The notes beneath the pieces are model-generated. The model had not been told where the DNA came from. It was given only the letters and a program-made list of their open reading frames with translations, and did no database searches. 64,000 nt of DNA from Hexactinellida sp. DTS-2022 (lineage: Eukaryota; Porifera; Hexactinellida): NCBI GenBank assembly GCA_028753945.1, contig JAPNXP010000017.1, forward strand, positions 62,001-126,000. The letters run 5' to 3'. Below, one piece after another: positions 1-11,843 of this stretch; the first letter of the stretch is position 1, and every line of letters begins with the position of its first letter. A program made the position numbers and the translations under genes.

Positions 1-108
1 TGCCAAATTTCAAGTCCGTAGCTCTTACCAGTTCCTCAATCAATTCTGAACAAACAAACAAACAAACAAACAAAAAAAAAAACAAATCATTGTGATTTAA
101 TATATAAG
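1..108. repeat. Repeat fragment shared with the Helitron 5' flank
   Basis: The first ~108 bases, including a CAAA/poly-A tract, match 27118-27213 in the same orientation. The second copy lies about 330-430 bp upstream of the Helitron Rep start codon. The match stops where the tandem array begins here and continues into other sequence there. This suggests the array landed in another copy of that flank, but the repeat itself is not identified. Confidence 0.65.
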
Positions 109-1180
109 ATTGGTCCGTAGATCCTCCACAGAACAGAGTTTTAGTAACTAAGAACTGAAATTTTCAGGATATGTGTCTCATGAGTTACAGATGTGCACCT
201 GGGGTCACGATTTTTTATTACATTTTTTTGGACACATTTTTGCATCTGTTTAATATTGGAAAAATAACATTAAATAGTGCGAGAATATTTAATTTATATG
301 CATTCAATAGAGAATTAAATTCTACACCTTTTCACAGTGCACGAATTTTCAAATTGCGCTTCGTTTGTGCCACAATTGAGTTGCAAAATCCCTTTGTTTA
401 CTAACACTTGAGTTCAATTGAAGTGTTAAATCTAATTCTATTGTTTCAACTCGTTATTATTATATTGATTCAACTTGTGAGATCGAGTAGGCTTCTATTT
501 TCTAATAGAAAACTAAGATTCTACATTCCATAACAACGACAGATTATGTGATAATATTTACTTCTCCGTGAATATTCTTGCACAATGGATACATGACATA
601 TTTAATTATAATTAATTCGTTCTGTGTTTAACTTATAGAGACGGTTCCAATTAGATTATTGGGGTTATCGAGTGCGCTGAATTCAATTATTATAATGAAA
701 TGAAATTAAAATTAATAATAATTGCAAATAATTGAACTTCATTTATTTTGATATACATAATATTGGTGTTAAATTATTAATAGATTAATTAAATATTTAT
801 ACTAATTAGCTAAATTTCATTAATCTCAGAAATTATATCAGATATAAACAAACTTTCAATTTATCAATTGGTCCTTATGGCACGTACCACCTATACAAGT
901 GGGTCTTGACACCTTGAGGTGATGATGACATCGTAAAAAAAAGTTTTTTTTCAATTTTGTTAATTCGATATTTAAAATGGGTTAGTTGATGTTGGGTGAT
1001 GAACCAACACTCACATAAAAAATGCTGAGTCATCATCTATTATATTCTACTCAAATTTGAATATCTCTAGAATGAAGTGAATTAAATGGAAACTTCCACC
1101 ACTCTAAGGGTCGATGCCTTCTGTAACACCTTTTTGAAATAATTAACACCTTCATAGTGATGATGACTTGGCGGAAAAAA

Positions 1181-1298
1181 AATCCAAAATTGCAGCCTGT
1201 GCCGACAGCATGTTCCTTTGGAGGCACTATCAATAAACCACCACAAAATATAGTGCCTCCAAATGAACATGCGTCGGCACAGGCTGCAATTTTGGATT
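1181..1298 (+). repeat. Terminal palindrome of array unit 1
   Basis: Two ~49-bp arms (aatccaaaattgcagcc outermost) flank a ~20-base loop of CAATAAACCACC type. The left arm reads GACAGCATG and the right arm complements GACGCATG, leaving one unpaired A. An A/T difference next to GGCACTAT gives one mismatch. Confidence 0.9.
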
Positions 1299-2380
1299 TT
1301 ATTATTATTTATCCGTAGCCACTCCACAGAACAGAGTTTTACTAACTAAGAGCCCAAATTTTCAGGATATGTGTCTCATGGGTTACAGATGTGCACCTGG
1401 GGTCACGATTTTTTATAACACTTTTTTGGACACATTTTTACACCTGTTTAATGTTAGAAAAAGCACAATAAATAGTGCGAGAATATTAAATTTATATGCA
1501 TTCGATAGAGAATCTAATTCTACACCTTTTCACAGTGCACGAATTTTTAAATTGGGTTCCATTTGTGCCACAATTGAGTTGCAAGTTTCCTTTGTTTACT
1601 AACACTTCAGTTCAATTGAAAGTGTTAAATCTAATACTATTGTTTCAACTTGTAATAATTATATTGATTCCACTTGCGAGATCGAGTAGGCTTCTATTTT
1701 CTAATTGAAAACTAAGATTATATATTTCATAACAACGACAGATTATGTGATTATATTTATTTCTGCTTAGAATATTCTTGCACAATGGATACATGACATA
1801 TTTAATTCTAATTAATTCGCTTTGTGTTTAACTTATAGAGACGGTTCCAATTAGATTATTGGGGTTATCGAGTGAGCTGAATTCAAATATGATAGTGAAA
1901 TTTAATTTAAATTAATAATAATTGCAAATAATTGAACTTCATTTATTTTGCTGTACATAATAATGGTGTTAAATTACTAATAAATTAATAATTATTTATA
2001 CTAATTAATTAAATATCAAAAATCTCAGAGATTATACGAGATAGAAACAAACTTCCAATTTATCAATTGATCCTTATGCCAAGTAACACCTCTACAAATG
2101 GGTCTTGACACCTTAAAGTGATGATGAAATCGTCAAAAAAATGTATTTTTACAATTTTTTGAATAAAATAATTCGCATCGGTTAGTTGGAGTTGGGTGTA
2201 AACCCAACACCCACTTAAAAAATGCTGAGTCATTACAGATTATATTCTACTGAAACTTGAATATCTCTCAAATGAAGTGAGCAAAATGGAAACTTCCACC
2301 ACTCTAAGGGTCGTTGCCTTCTAAAACACATTTCTGAAATAATATAACACCTTCAAAGTGATGATGACTTGGCGGAAAAA

Positions 2381-2500
2381 AATCCAAAATTGCAGCCTGT
2401 GCCGACAGCATGTTCCTTTGGAGGCACTATCAATAAAACACCACCAAAATTTAGTGCCACCAAAGGAACATGCTGTCGGCACAGGCTGCAAATTTGGATT
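2381..2500 (+). repeat. Terminal palindrome of array unit 2
   Basis: Same hairpin as unit 1. This is the only array copy whose right arm reads TGCTGTCGGC, so the usual one-base bulge is absent. Confidence 0.9.
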
Positions 2501-2503
2501 TTT

Positions 2504-2640
2504 ACTGTGCCGACTATACTATAGTATAGTGGCCCAGTATTGGAATCACTGCCTTTATTATTATTTTTACTGTGCCGACTATACTATAGTATAGTGGCCC
2601 AGTTCTAATCTTACTGCCTTTATTATTTTTTTTTATTATT
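2504..2640 (+). repeat. Tandem 5'-terminal repeat of the array element
   Basis: Two copies of a ~62-bp block start ACTGTGCCGAC and contain the 18-bp perfect palindrome ACTATACTATAGTATAGT followed by GGCCCAG and CTGCCTTTATT. The same doublet, inverted, forms the 5' edge of the insertion at 24574, so this block is the element's true 5' end. Confidence 0.8.
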
Positions 2641-3943
2641 ATTTTTTTCTCCGTAGACGGTGCCCTGGCCAGAGCTTTATAGTTGATGGGCTTAAACTTT
2701 GCATGTAGGTGCGATGGGACCGTCTAATTTGCACCTGGGGTAACGATTTTTGATTAAGAAATTTTTGACACATCTTTAACACCTTTCAAATTTTGTCTGG
2801 TCCATAACTCAAAAATTGTTTTACTAAACCCCCAAATTTTATTTAATATTTGGATTCACCATAAAATTATGCGTCTGATGGGTAAGAAAATTTTCAATAA
2901 ATGGTTTAATTTCTGCCATAAATGGGGGTTGAAATTTCTTTGTTTACTCACACTTCAATTTCAGTAAAAGTGTTAAATCTAATTCCATTGTTTCAACTTG
3001 TAATAATTATATTGATTTAACTTGTTAAATCCTACTCTAGTGATTCAACTTGCGATAATTATATTGAAAAACTTATAAATTCCAGCTGGCTTCTATTTAA
3101 TTGTAGCATTACTATACAATGGATTAAATTAAATTAATTTATATAAGGAATTTGTTGACTTTACTCAACTCACCGTGGATAACATTGCTAAAATAAATAA
3201 CTAATAATATAATTTATTATCAATAAGTAATGAATGAATGGCATTAAACTAAAGATGGTTTATGATAGAACCGTTAAGATTTTACATTCCACAACAACGA
3301 CAGATTAAGTGATTATATTTATTTCGGCGAGAATATTCTTTTTGCACAATTAATGTACTGACGTAATTTATTATAATTAATTCCTTTTGTATTTAACTTA
3401 TAGAATTTTAAAATTGGATTATTGGGGTTATCGAGTGCGCTGAATTCAAATATGATAGTGAAATTCGATTTAAATTAATAATAAGTGCAAATAATTGAAC
3501 TTTATTTATTTTGCTGTACATAATAATGGTGTTAAATTATTAATTTATTAATTAAATATTTATACTAATTAGGTATATTTCATTAATCTCAGAGATGATA
3601 CAAGATAGAAACAAACTTTCAATTTATCAATTGCTCCTTATGCCAGGTACCACCTATACAAGTGGGTCTTGACACCTTGAGGTGATGATAACATCGTCAA
3701 AAAAATGTATTTTTACAATTTTGTGAATTAAATAATTCGCATGGGTTGGTTGGAGTTGGGTGAATACCCAACACGCACTTTAAAAATGCTGAGTCATCAC
3801 AGATTATATTCTACTGAAACTTGAATATCTCTCAAATGAAGTGAGCTAAATGGAAACTTCCACCACTCTAAGGGTCGTTGCATACTGAAACACCTTTCTG
3901 AAATAATTTAACACCTTCATAGTGATGATGACTAGGCAAAAAA

Positions 3944-4062
3944 AATCCAAAATTGCAGCTAGTGCCGACAGCATGTTCCTTTGGAGGCACTATCAATAAA
4001 CCACCACCAAAATATAGTGCCACCAAAGGAACATGCGTCGGCACAGGCTGCAATTTTGGATT
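3944..4062 (+). repeat. Terminal palindrome of array unit 3
   Basis: Same hairpin with the one-base asymmetry. It is followed directly by ACTGTGCCGAC at 4068, showing a 3'-end to 5'-end junction between adjacent units. Confidence 0.88.
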
Positions 4063-5173
4063 TTTATTACTGTGCCGACTATACTATGGTATAGTTATTT
4101 ATCCGTAGCCACTCCACAGAACAGAGTTTTACTAACTAAGAGCCCAAATTTTCAGGATATGTGTCTCATGGGTTACAGATGTGCACCTGGGGTCACGATT
4201 TTTTATAACACTTTTTTGGACACATTTTTACACCTGTTTAATGTTAGAAAAAGCACAATAAATAGTGCGAGAATATTAAATTTATATGCATTGGATAGAG
4301 AATTAAATTCTACACCTTTTCACAGTGCAGGAATTTTTAAATTGGGTTTCGTTTGTGCCACAATTGAGTTGCAAGTTTCCTTTGTTTACTAACACTTCAG
4401 TTCAATTGAAAGTGTTAAATCAAATTCTATTGTTTCAACTCGTTATTATTATATTGATTCAACTTGTGAGATCGAGTAGGCTTCTATTTTCCGATTGAAA
4501 AAAAAGATTATATATTTCATAACAACGACAGATTATGTGATTATATTTACTTCTGCGTTAATATTATTGCACTGTTAATATACTGACGTAATTAATTATA
4601 ATTAATTCAGTCAGTATATGACTTATATAGATGCTTCCAATTTGTTTATTAGGGGTTATCGAGTGTGCGGAATTGAAATTTGATGGACAAATTAATTTAT
4701 TTATTATTTATGACAAAATAATTAAACTTAATAAATATAAGTTGACATTGAAATTGGTGTTAAATTATAAATAATATTAATAATTATATATACTAATTAA
4801 TAAAATATCATAAATCTCAGAGATCATAGAAGATAGAAACAAACTTTCAATTTATCAATTGGTCCTTATGGCACGTGCCACCTATACAAGTGGGTCTTGA
4901 CACCTTGAGGTGATGATGACATCGTTAAAAAAATGTGTTTTTACAATTTTGTTAATTCGATATTAAAAATGGGTTAGTTCATGTTGGGTGATGACCCAAC
5001 ACTCACATAAAAAATGCTGAGTCATCAGTTGTTATATTCTACTCAAACTTGAATATCGCTAAAAGGAAGTGAACTAAAACGAAACTTCCACCACTCTAAG
5101 GGTCGATGCCTTCTGTAACACCTTTTTGAAATGATTTAACACCTTTATAGTGATGATGACTTGGCGAAAAAAA

Positions 5174-5292
5174 AATCCAAAATTGCATCCTGTGCCGACA
5201 GCATGTTCCATTGGAGGCACTATCAATAAACCACCAACAAAATATAGTGTCACCAAAGGAACATGCGTCGGCACAGGATGCAATTTTGGATT
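5174..5292 (+). repeat. Terminal palindrome of array unit 4
   Basis: Same hairpin. Both arms carry a matching C-to-T change (GCATCC / GGATGC), so pairing is kept at that position. Confidence 0.88.
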
Positions 5293-6032
5293 TTTTTATT
5301 ATTTTTATTATTTTTTCTCCGTAGACGGTGCCCTGGCCTGAGCTTTATAGTTGATGGGCTGAAACTTGGCATGTAGGTGCGTATGGACCGTCTAATTTGC
5401 ACCTGGGGTTACGATTTTTGATTAACGAATTTTTGACACATCTTTAACACCTTTCAAAATTTGTCTGGTCCATAACTCAAAATATGTTTTACTAAACCCC
5501 TAAATTTTATTTCACATTTGGATTCACCATAAAATTCTGCGTCTGATGGGAGAGGTATATTTTCAAAAATATGTTTAATTTCTGCCATAAATGGGGTTTG
5601 AAATTTCTTTGTTTACTCACACTTCAATTTCAGTAAAAGTGTTAAATCTAATTCCATTGTTTCAACTTGTAATAATTATATTGATTTAACTTGTTAAATC
5701 CTACTCTAGTGATTCAACTTGCGATAATTATATTGATTCAACTTATAAATTCCAGCTGGCTTCTATTTAATTGTAGCATTACTATACAATGGATTAAATT
5801 AAATTAATTTATATAAGGAATTTGTTGACTTTACTCAACTCACCGTGGATAACATTGCTAAAATAAATAACTAATAATTTAATTTATTATCATTAAGTAA
5901 TGAATGAATGGCAATAAACTCTAGATGCTTTATGATAGAAACAAACTTCAAATTCAACAATCGTTCCTTGTGACTCCGACCACTTAACAAATGGTTCTTC
6001 ACACCTTGGGCGTTGATGACTTGGCGAAAAAA

Positions 6033-6150
6033 AATCCAAATTTGCAGCCTGCGCCGACAGCATGTTCCTTTGGAGGCACTATAAATAAACCACCAACAAA
6101 ATATAGTGCCTCAAAGGAACATGCGTCGGCACAGGCTGCAATTTTGGATT
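6033..6150 (+). repeat. Terminal palindrome of array unit 5
   Basis: Same hairpin at the end of a short type-B unit. The left arm reads CCAAATTTGCAG, one mismatch from the right arm. Confidence 0.85.
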
Positions 6151-7466
6151 TTTTTATTTTTTCTCCGTAGACGGTGCCCCTGCCACACCTTTATACATTG
6201 AGGGCTTAAATTTGGCATGTAGATGCGGAGTGCCCTTCTAATTTGCACCTGGGGTTACGATTTTTGATTAACAAATTTTTGACACATCTTTAACACCTTT
6301 CAAAATTTGTCTGGTCCATAACTCAAAAAATATTTTACTAAACCCCCAAATTTTATTTCACATTTGGATTCACCATAAAATTTTGCGTCTGATGGGAGAA
6401 GAAAACTTTTAATAAAGAGTTTTATTTCTGCCATAAATGGGGGTTGAAATTTGTTTGTTTACTCACACTTCAATTTCAGTAAAAGTGTTAAATCTAATTC
6501 CATTGTTTCAACTTGTAATAATTATATTGATTTAACTTGTTAAATCCTACTCTAGTGATTCAACTTGCGATAATTATATTGATTTAACTTACAAATTCCA
6601 GCTGGCTTCTATTTAATTGTAGTATTACTATACAATGGATAAAATACAATAATATAATATACGTGTAAGGAATTTATTGACTTTACTCAAATCACCGTGG
6701 ATAAGATTCCTATAATAAATAACTAATAATATAATTTATTATCAATAAGTAATGAATGAATGGCATTAAACTAAAGATGGTTTATGATAGAACCGTTAAG
6801 ATTCTACATTCCATAACAACGACAGATTATGTGATTATATTTATTTCTGCTTCGAATATTCTTGCACAATGGATACATGACAAATTTAATTCTAATTAAT
6901 TCGCTCTGTGTTTAACTTATAGAGATGGTTCCAAATAGATTAGTGGGGTTATCGAGTGCGCTGAATTCAAATATGATATTGAAATTCAATTTAGATTAAT
7001 AATACTTTCAAATAATTGAACTTAATTTATTTTGATGACCATAATATTGGTGTTAAATTATTAATAGATTAATTAAATATTATACTAATTATCTAAATTT
7101 CATTAATCTCAGAAATCAAATAAGATAGAAACAAACTTCCAATGTATCAATTGTTCCCTATGCCAAGTAACACCTCTACAAATGGGTCTTAACACCTTGA
7201 GGTGATGATGACATCGTCAAAAAAATGTGTTTTTACAATTTTGTTAATTCAATATTTAAAATGGGTTAGTTGAAGTTGGGTGCTGACCCAACACTTACAT
7301 AAAAAATGCTGAGTCATCAGCTATTATATTCTACTAAAACTTGAATATCTCTAAAATGAAGTGAACTAAATAGAAACTTCCACCACTCTAAGGGTCGATC
7401 CCTTCTGTAACACCTTTTTGAAATAATTTAACACCTTCATAGTGATGATGACATGGCGAAAAAAAA

Positions 7467-7584
7467 AATCCAAAATTGCAGCTGTGCCGACAGCATGTTC
7501 CATTGGAGGCACTATCAATAAACCACCAAAAAAATATAGTGCCACCACAGGAACATGCGTCGGCACAGGCTGCAATTTTGGATT
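7467..7584 (+). repeat. Terminal palindrome of array unit 6
   Basis: Same hairpin. It is followed by a clean 5' terminus (ACTGTGCCGAC at 7589) of the next unit. Confidence 0.88.
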
Positions 7585-8739
7585 TTATTACTGTGCCGAC
7601 TATACTATAGTATAGTGGCCCAGTTCTAATCTCAGTGCCTTGGTTAGTTATTATTATCCTTCCGTATCCTCTCTACAGATCAGAGTTTAATTAACTAAAA
7701 GCCCAAATTTTCAGGATATGTGTCTCATGGGTTACAGATGTGCACCTGGGGTCACGATATTATATCACATTTTTTTGGACACAATTTTACGCCTGTTTAA
7801 TGTTAGAAAAAGCACAATAAATTTTGCGCGAATATTCAAATTATATGCATTCGATAGAGAATTAAATTCTACACCTTGTCACAGTGCACGAATTTTTAAA
7901 TTGGGTTTCGTTAGTGCCACAATTGAGTTACAAATTCCCTTTGTTTACTAACACTTAAATTCAATTGAAACTTTTGAAAGTGTTAAATCTAATTCTATTG
8001 TTTCAACTTGTAATAATTATATTGATTCAACTTGTGCGATCGAGTAGGCTTCTATTTTCTAATTGAAACCAAAGATTTTACATTCCACAACAACGACAGA
8101 TTAAGTGATTATATTTATTTCTGCGAGAATATTCTTGCACAATTAATGTACTGACGTAATTAATTATAATTCATTCATTCTGTATTTAACTTATATTGAT
8201 GCTCCCAATTTGTTTATTAGGGGTTATCGAGTGTGCGGAATTGAAATTTGATTACCAAATTAATTAATTTATTATTTATGACAAAATAATTAAACTTAAT
8301 AAATATAAGTTGACATTGAAATTGGTGTTAAATTATTAATATATTAATTAAATATTTATACTAATTAGCTAAATTTGATTAATCTCAGAGATGATACAAG
8401 ATAGAAACAAACTTTAAATATATCAATTGGTCCTTATGGCACGTGCCACCTATACAAGTGGGTCTTGACACCTTGAGGTGATGATTACATCGTTTAAAAA
8501 ATGTGTTTTTACAATTTTGTTAATTCGATATTTAAAATGGGTTAGTTGATGTTGGGTGATGACCCAACACTCACATAAAAAATGCTGAGTCATCAGCTGT
8601 TATATTCTACTCAAACTTGAATATCTCTAAAATGAAGTGAACTAAATGGAAACTTCCACCACTCTAAGGGTCGATGCCTTCTGAAACACCTTTTTGAAAT
8701 AATTTAACACCTTCTTAGTGATGATGAGATGGCAAAAAA

Positions 8740-8858
8740 AATCCAAAATTGCAGCCTGCGCCGACAGCATGTTCCTTTGGAGGCACTATCAATAAACCAC
8801 CAACAAAATATAGTGCCACCAAAGGAACATGCGTCGGCACAGGCTGCAATTTTGGATT
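8740..8858 (+). repeat. Terminal palindrome of array unit 7
   Basis: Same hairpin with the conserved one-base bulge. The next unit begins with a type-B head. Confidence 0.88.
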
Positions 8859-9582
8859 TTTTTATTATTATTTCTCCGTAGACGGTACCCTGCCCTCACC
8901 TTTATACATTGAGGGCTAAAACTTGACATGTAGGTGCGGAGTGACCGTCTAATTTGCACCTGGGGTTACGATTTCCGTTCAAAATTTCTTAACACCTATT
9001 TAATCTTATTAAACCTCATAACATTAAATAATAAATAGTGAGCTTGATAAAATTTGCATATTTGGATAGAGAATTAAATTCTACACCTTTTCACAGTGCA
9101 CGAATTTTCAAATTGGGCTTAGTTTGTGCCACAATTGAGTTGAAAATTTATTTTGTTTACTCACACTTCAATTTCAGTAAAACTGTTAAATCTAATTCTA
9201 TTGTTTCAACTTGTAATAATTATATTGATTGAACTTGTTAAATCTTACTCTATTGTTTCAACTTGCGATTAATTTATTGATTTAACTTAGAAATTCCAGC
9301 TGGCTTCTATTTAATTCTAGTATTACTATACAATGGATTAAATATTAAATAAATATAATAATATAAGGAATTTGTTGACTAAACTCAAATCACCGTGGAT
9401 AACATTGCTAAAATAACTAACTAATAATATAATTTATTATCAATACATAATGAATGAATGGCATTAAACTCTAGATGGTTTATGATAGAAACAAACTTCA
9501 AATTTATCTACCGTTCCTTGTGACTCGGACCAAATAACAAATGCTTCTTCACACCTTGGACGTTGATGACTTGGCGAAAAAA

Positions 9583-9700
9583 AATCCAAAATTGCAGCCT
9601 GCGCCGACAGCATGTTCCTTTGGAGGCACTATCAATAAACAACACAAAAATATAGTGCCACCAAAGGAACATGCGTCGGCACAGGCTGCAATTTTGGATT
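9583..9700 (+). repeat. Terminal palindrome of array unit 8
   Basis: Same hairpin at the end of a short type-B unit of about 843 bp. Confidence 0.88.
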
Positions 9701-10452
9701 TTATTATTATTATTATTATTTTTTCTATTTTTCTCCGTAGACGGTGCCCTGGCCAGAGCTTTATAGTTGATGGGCTGAAACTTGGCATGTAGGTGCGATG
9801 GGACCGTCTAATTTGCACCTGGGGTTACGATTTTAGATCAACAAATTTTGGACACATCTTTAACACCTTTCAAAATTTGTCTGGTCCATAACTCAAAATA
9901 TGTTTTATTAAACCCCCAAATTTTATTTCATATTTGGATTCATCATAAAATTCTGCGTCTGTTGGGAGAAGAAAATTTTAAAAAATTGGTTTAATTTTTG
10001 CCATAAATGGGGTTGAAATTTCTTTGTTTACTCACACTTCAATTTCTGTAAAAGTGTTAAATCTAATTCCATTGTTTTAACTTGTAATAATTATATTAAT
10101 TTAACTTGTTAAATCCTACTCTATTGATTCAACTTCCGATAATTAAATTGATTCAACGTATAATTTCCAGCTGGCTTCTATTTGATTGTAGCATTACTTA
10201 CTATACAATGGATTAAATTAAATTAATTTATATAAGGAATTTGTTGACTTTACTCAACTCACCGTGGATAACATTGCTAAAATATATAACTAATAATATA
10301 ATTTATTATCAATACATAATGAATGAATGGCATTAAACTCTAGATGGTTTATGATAGAAAAAAACCTTCAAATTCAACAATCTTTCCTTGTAACTCCGAC
10401 CAATTAACAAATGGTTCTTCACACCTTGGGCGTTGATGACTGGGCGAAAAAA

Positions 10453-10571
10453 AATCCAAAATTGCAGCCTGTGCCGACAGCATGTTCCTTTGGCGGCACT
10501 ATCAATAAACCACCACCAAAATATAGTGCCACTAAAGGAACATGCGTCGGCACAGGCTGCAATTTTGGATT
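10453..10571 (+). repeat. Terminal palindrome of array unit 9
   Basis: Same hairpin at the end of a short type-B unit. The next unit starts with a type-A head (TCCTTCCGTATCCTC). Confidence 0.88.
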
Positions 10572-11610
10572 TTTATCCTTCCGTATCCTCTCCACAGAAC
10601 AGAGTTATATTTACTAAGAAATGAAATTTTCAGGACAGGTGTCTCATGGGTTACAGATGTGCACCTGGGGTCACGATTTTTGATTACATTTTTTTGGTCA
10701 CATTTTTAAACCTGTTTAATGTTAGAAAAGGAACAATAAATGGGCCTGAATATTTAATTTATTTGCATTCGATAGAGAATTAAATTATACAACTGTTCAC
10801 AGTGCACGAATTTTTAAATTCGGTTTCGTTTGTGCCACAATTGAGTTGCAAATTCTCTTTGTTTACTAACACTTCAGTTCAATTGAAGTGTTAAATCTAA
10901 TTCTATTGTTTCAACTTGTGATTATTATATTAATTCAACTTGTGAGATCGAGTAGGCTTCTATTTTCCAATTGAAAACCGAGATTTTAGATTCCATAACA
11001 ACGACAGATTATGTGATTATATTCCTTCTGCAAGAATATTCTTGCACTGTTAATATACTGAAGTCATTAATTATATAATTAATTCAGTCCGTGTATGACT
11101 TATATAGATGCTTCCAATTTGTATATTAGGGATTATCGAGCGTGCGGAATTGAAATTTGATAATTTAACTTAATAAATGTAAGTTGACATTGAAATTGGT
11201 GTTAAATTATATATTATATTGATAATTATTCATACTAATTAATTCAATATCATTAATCTCAGTGATTATAGAAGATAGAAACAAATTTCAAATTTATCAA
11301 TTGATCCTTATGCCACATAACACATCTACAAATGGGTCTTGACACCTTGAGGTGATGATGACATAGTAAAAAAATGTGTTTTTACAATTTTGTGAATTCT
11401 ATATTTCGAATGGGTTGGTTGGTGTTGGGTGATGACCCAACACTCACATAAAAAATGCTGACTCATCGCTTATTATATTCTACTGAAACTTGAATATCTT
11501 TGAAATGAAGTGAGCTAAAACGAAACTTCCAACTCACTAAGGGTAGTTGCCTTTTGAAACACCTTTCTGAAATAATTTAACACCATAGTGATGATGACAT
11601 GGCGACAAAG

Positions 11611-11727
11611 AATCCAAAATTGCAGCTGTGCCGACAGCATGTTCCTTTGGAGGCACTATCAATAAACCACCACCAAAATATAGTGCCACCAAAGGAACAT
11701 GCGTCGGCACAGCTGCAATTTTGGATT
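11611..11727 (+). repeat. Terminal palindrome of array unit 10; array right edge
   Basis: Last hairpin of the array. It ends in a T run (GGATTTTTTTGG), so the exact edge is ambiguous within the Ts. Unique sequence leading to the Par-6 exon follows. Confidence 0.85.
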
Positions 11728-11843
11728 TTTTTGGTTTCTTGGGTGTGTATCTATAAGTCACCACAAGTAATGCTACTCCAGTCAAACTGCTATTACACTG
11801 ATATATTGTGTAGACAACATGTATACTTTAATAATGTTTGTAG

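Larger units (their letters stand above)
109..11727 (+). repeat. Tandem array of ten hairpin-ended mobile-element units
   Basis: Ten units lie head to tail in one orientation. Approximate ends are 1300, 2500, 4062, 5292, 6150, 7584, 8858, 9700, 10571 and 11727. Each has a head with the motif GCACCTGGGG, an AT-rich body, and a 3' palindrome starting aatccaaaattgcagcc. Two heads exist: type A (CTCCACAGAACAGAG) and type B (CTCCGTAGACGGTGCCC). Units 1, 2, 4, 7 and 10 are type A (1.16-1.27 kb). Units 5, 8 and 9 are short type B (0.84-0.87 kb). Units 3 and 6 join a B head to an A-like tail. Some junctions carry the true 5' terminus ACTGTGCCGAC (2504, 2568, 4068, 7589). No transposase is encoded. 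T|T insertion of the related dimer and the subterminal inverted repeats suggest a non-autonomous Helentron (HINE-like) concatemer; that class is an inference. Confidence 0.8.

Noticed and set aside
9549..9818. 89-codon minus-strand frame across an array junction
   Set aside because: It is the hairpin arm plus head read in one frame; its peptide repeats around every palindrome.
1..11727. CRISPR array
   Set aside because: Repeats are 0.8-1.6 kb with variable heads, no short constant repeat-spacer pattern, and the DNA is metazoan.
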